A DNA stretch of 5,914 nucleotides from Acidimicrobiaceae bacterium (GTDB lineage: Bacteria; Actinomycetota; Acidimicrobiia; Acidimicrobiales; UBA8592). Positions 4,772-5,914 of this stretch are shown here, in pieces. A program made the translations under genes and the position numbers. The notes below the pieces were generated by a model that was given only the letters and a program-made list of their open reading frames with translations, was not told the origin of the DNA and made no database searches. The DNA is taken from positions 18,770 through 24,683 of the forward strand of contig PBPU01000045.1 in NCBI GenBank assembly GCA_002724825.1. Reading direction: 5' to 3'. Position 1 is the stretch's first letter. The number at the start of each line of letters is the position of its first letter.

Positions 4772-5914
4772 TTATTTTGGCTCTATAAGCGGTGCAGTCA
4801 TAAATGATTCAAGCGAGCCAAAAAAGTTCTCGATAATAGCCTCACCGCTATGAATGACGAGATCACCGGATTCAATTACTTCTTCTAAGGTCGTCTGATT
4901 TCCGAGTATCAGAGCAATCACCTTTCTTGTCGTAGTGATCTCTGCATTTGCTTCGTTGTCACTGGCGTTAGGGTCGTGGTGGACCGTAGATCGTTCAATA
5001 CCAAGCACATGGTCTTCTTCTAGATCTGTGAAATGCCAGTTAATACGAGTTGGCCCGTGATTAAATTTTTTAGGGTTGAACCGAACACCAATCATGTCAA
5101 ACAGTTGATCAATTGTGACAGCATGAGCGATTTGTCTTCCCATTGACGCGGGTATACGGAGTGATCCGTATCGGAGTTCTCGAGCTGCTGTTAGATAGGC
5201 GTTTCTCCAGGTACCTGATTCAGATTGATATCCTAATTGCTCAAAAGCGTCGGCTTGAAGATTCCGCACCTTAGTGTTAGTCGGGTCAGCAAAGACGGCA
5301 TGATTCATCACTTGAACCACCCAACGGTAATCGCCTTCTTCATATGCTTTATTAGCTTTGCCAATGAGCTCTTCGGTTCCACCCATATATTCAACATACT
5401 TTTCCCCAGCTTCAACTGGTGGCAGCGGATTGAGGTTTGACGGGTTACCGTCATACCACCCTAGGTACTTGGTGTAAACGGCTTTCGTGTTATGCGATAC
5501 TGTGCCGTAATACCCTTGGACATGGGACTCATTTAGGTATTCTTCAGGCAGTTTGAGCATCTCGGCTATTTCGGTAGGCACATATCCCATGTTGGCCAAT
5601 CTCATGGTCTGGTCATGCTGCCATCTGTAGACATCCCTTTGTAAACACAAGAACTCCCGTACTTCTTGATTACCAAATCGTGGCCAGTGGTGAGTTGCAA
5701 ACATTGTTTCAGTCTGCTCTCCCCATAGGAGTAGCGCTTCGTGAATGTATTTACTCCACGCCAATGCATCTCGGGTCTGGGCACCTCGGATCGGATAGAG
5801 ATTATGCATAGTATGAGTACAGTTCTCAGCCATGCAAAGCAATCTTTTATCTGGGAAGAAAAAATTCATTTCTGAAGGAGCTTCTGCGTCCGGCGTGTTC
5901 TGAAAAACCACCTT
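4772..5914 (-). CDS. BDS1-type alkyl sulfatase, C-terminal portion
   Basis: The last 380 residues of an alkyl/aryl sulfatase of the metallo-beta-lactamase (SdsA1/BDS1) type; the N-terminal part with the HxHxDH metal motif and any signal peptide lies off the right edge. The enzyme cleaves sulfate from primary alkyl sulfates such as dodecyl sulfate. Visible catalytic pieces, numbered from the first visible residue (Lys, 5914-5912): E15 in EAPSEM, E30 in CMAENCTH, and H75-H76 in THHWP, the late metal-ligand region. After these comes the helical dimerisation domain (about 80-250) with the family blocks VSHNTKAVYTKYLGWYDGNP, LPPVEAGEKYVEYMGG and the YEEGDYRWVVQVMNHAVFADP repeat-like stretch. The last 120 or so residues form an SCP2-like lipid-binding domain. 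The frame runs open to the edge, so the GTG at 5911 is not the start. It is convergent with sufU, and nothing suggests a shared function. Confidence 0.93.
   Translation of the reverse strand, partial: KVVFQNTPDAEAPSEMNFFFPDKRLLCMAENCTHTMHNLYPIRGAQTRDALAWSKYIHEALLLWGEQTETMFATHHWPRFGNQEVREFLCLQRDVYRWQHDQTMRLANMGYVPTEIAEMLKLPEEYLNESHVQGYYGTVSHNTKAVYTKYLGWYDGNPSNLNPLPPVEAGEKYVEYMGGTEELIGKANKAYEEGDYRWVVQVMNHAVFADPTNTKVRNLQADAFEQLGYQSESGTWRNAYLTAARELRYGSLRIPASMGRQIAHAVTIDQLFDMIGVRFNPKKFNHGPTRINWHFTDLEEDHVLGIERSTVHHDPNASDNEANAEITTTRKVIALILGNQTTLEEVIESGDLVIHSGEAIIENFFGSLESFMTAPLIEPK

Overview
The window (about 44% G+C by eye) looks like bacterial chromosome from a low-GC, free-living actinobacterium-like lineage, perhaps marine Acidimicrobiia. 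This placement is an inference. It rests on the Gram-positive/actinobacterial style of the Suf genes (SufS paired with a zinc-type SufU), on small hypothetical proteins of actinobacterial flavour, and on a possible leaderless start. No marker gene fixes the taxon.

Layout: positions 1-728 hold two minus-strand genes in the same reading frame, a 63-residue hypothetical protein followed by an alpha/beta hydrolase that runs off the left edge. Positions 729-1078 have no long gene. They hold a good promoter candidate for the 63-residue gene, a perfect 10-bp inverted repeat, and a compact stretch (about 921-998) with an unusually complete Shine-Dalgarno sequence, a possible 14-17 codon peptide and nested inverted repeats. 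Positions 1079-1537 (minus) encode a small membrane-anchored protein of unknown function, divergent from the next block.

Positions 1611-4742 (plus) are a co-directional block: a glyoxalase II-like metallo-beta-lactamase-fold hydrolase, then sufC, sufS and sufU. sufC and sufS overlap by 4 bases and sufU follows 13 bases after sufS. SufS takes sulfur from cysteine, SufU accepts the persulfide, and SufC is the ATPase of the SufBCD scaffold that uses it. The scaffold genes sufB and sufD are absent from this block; the gene directly upstream of sufC is the hydrolase.

Positions 4772-5914 (minus) are the C-terminal part of a BDS1-type alkyl sulfatase, convergent with sufU and cut by the right edge.

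No IS element, CRISPR array, tRNA or rRNA was seen. The least ordinary items are the 921-998 element, the Ser-to-Gly change in the hydrolase nucleophile elbow, and the Suf cluster without its scaffold genes.
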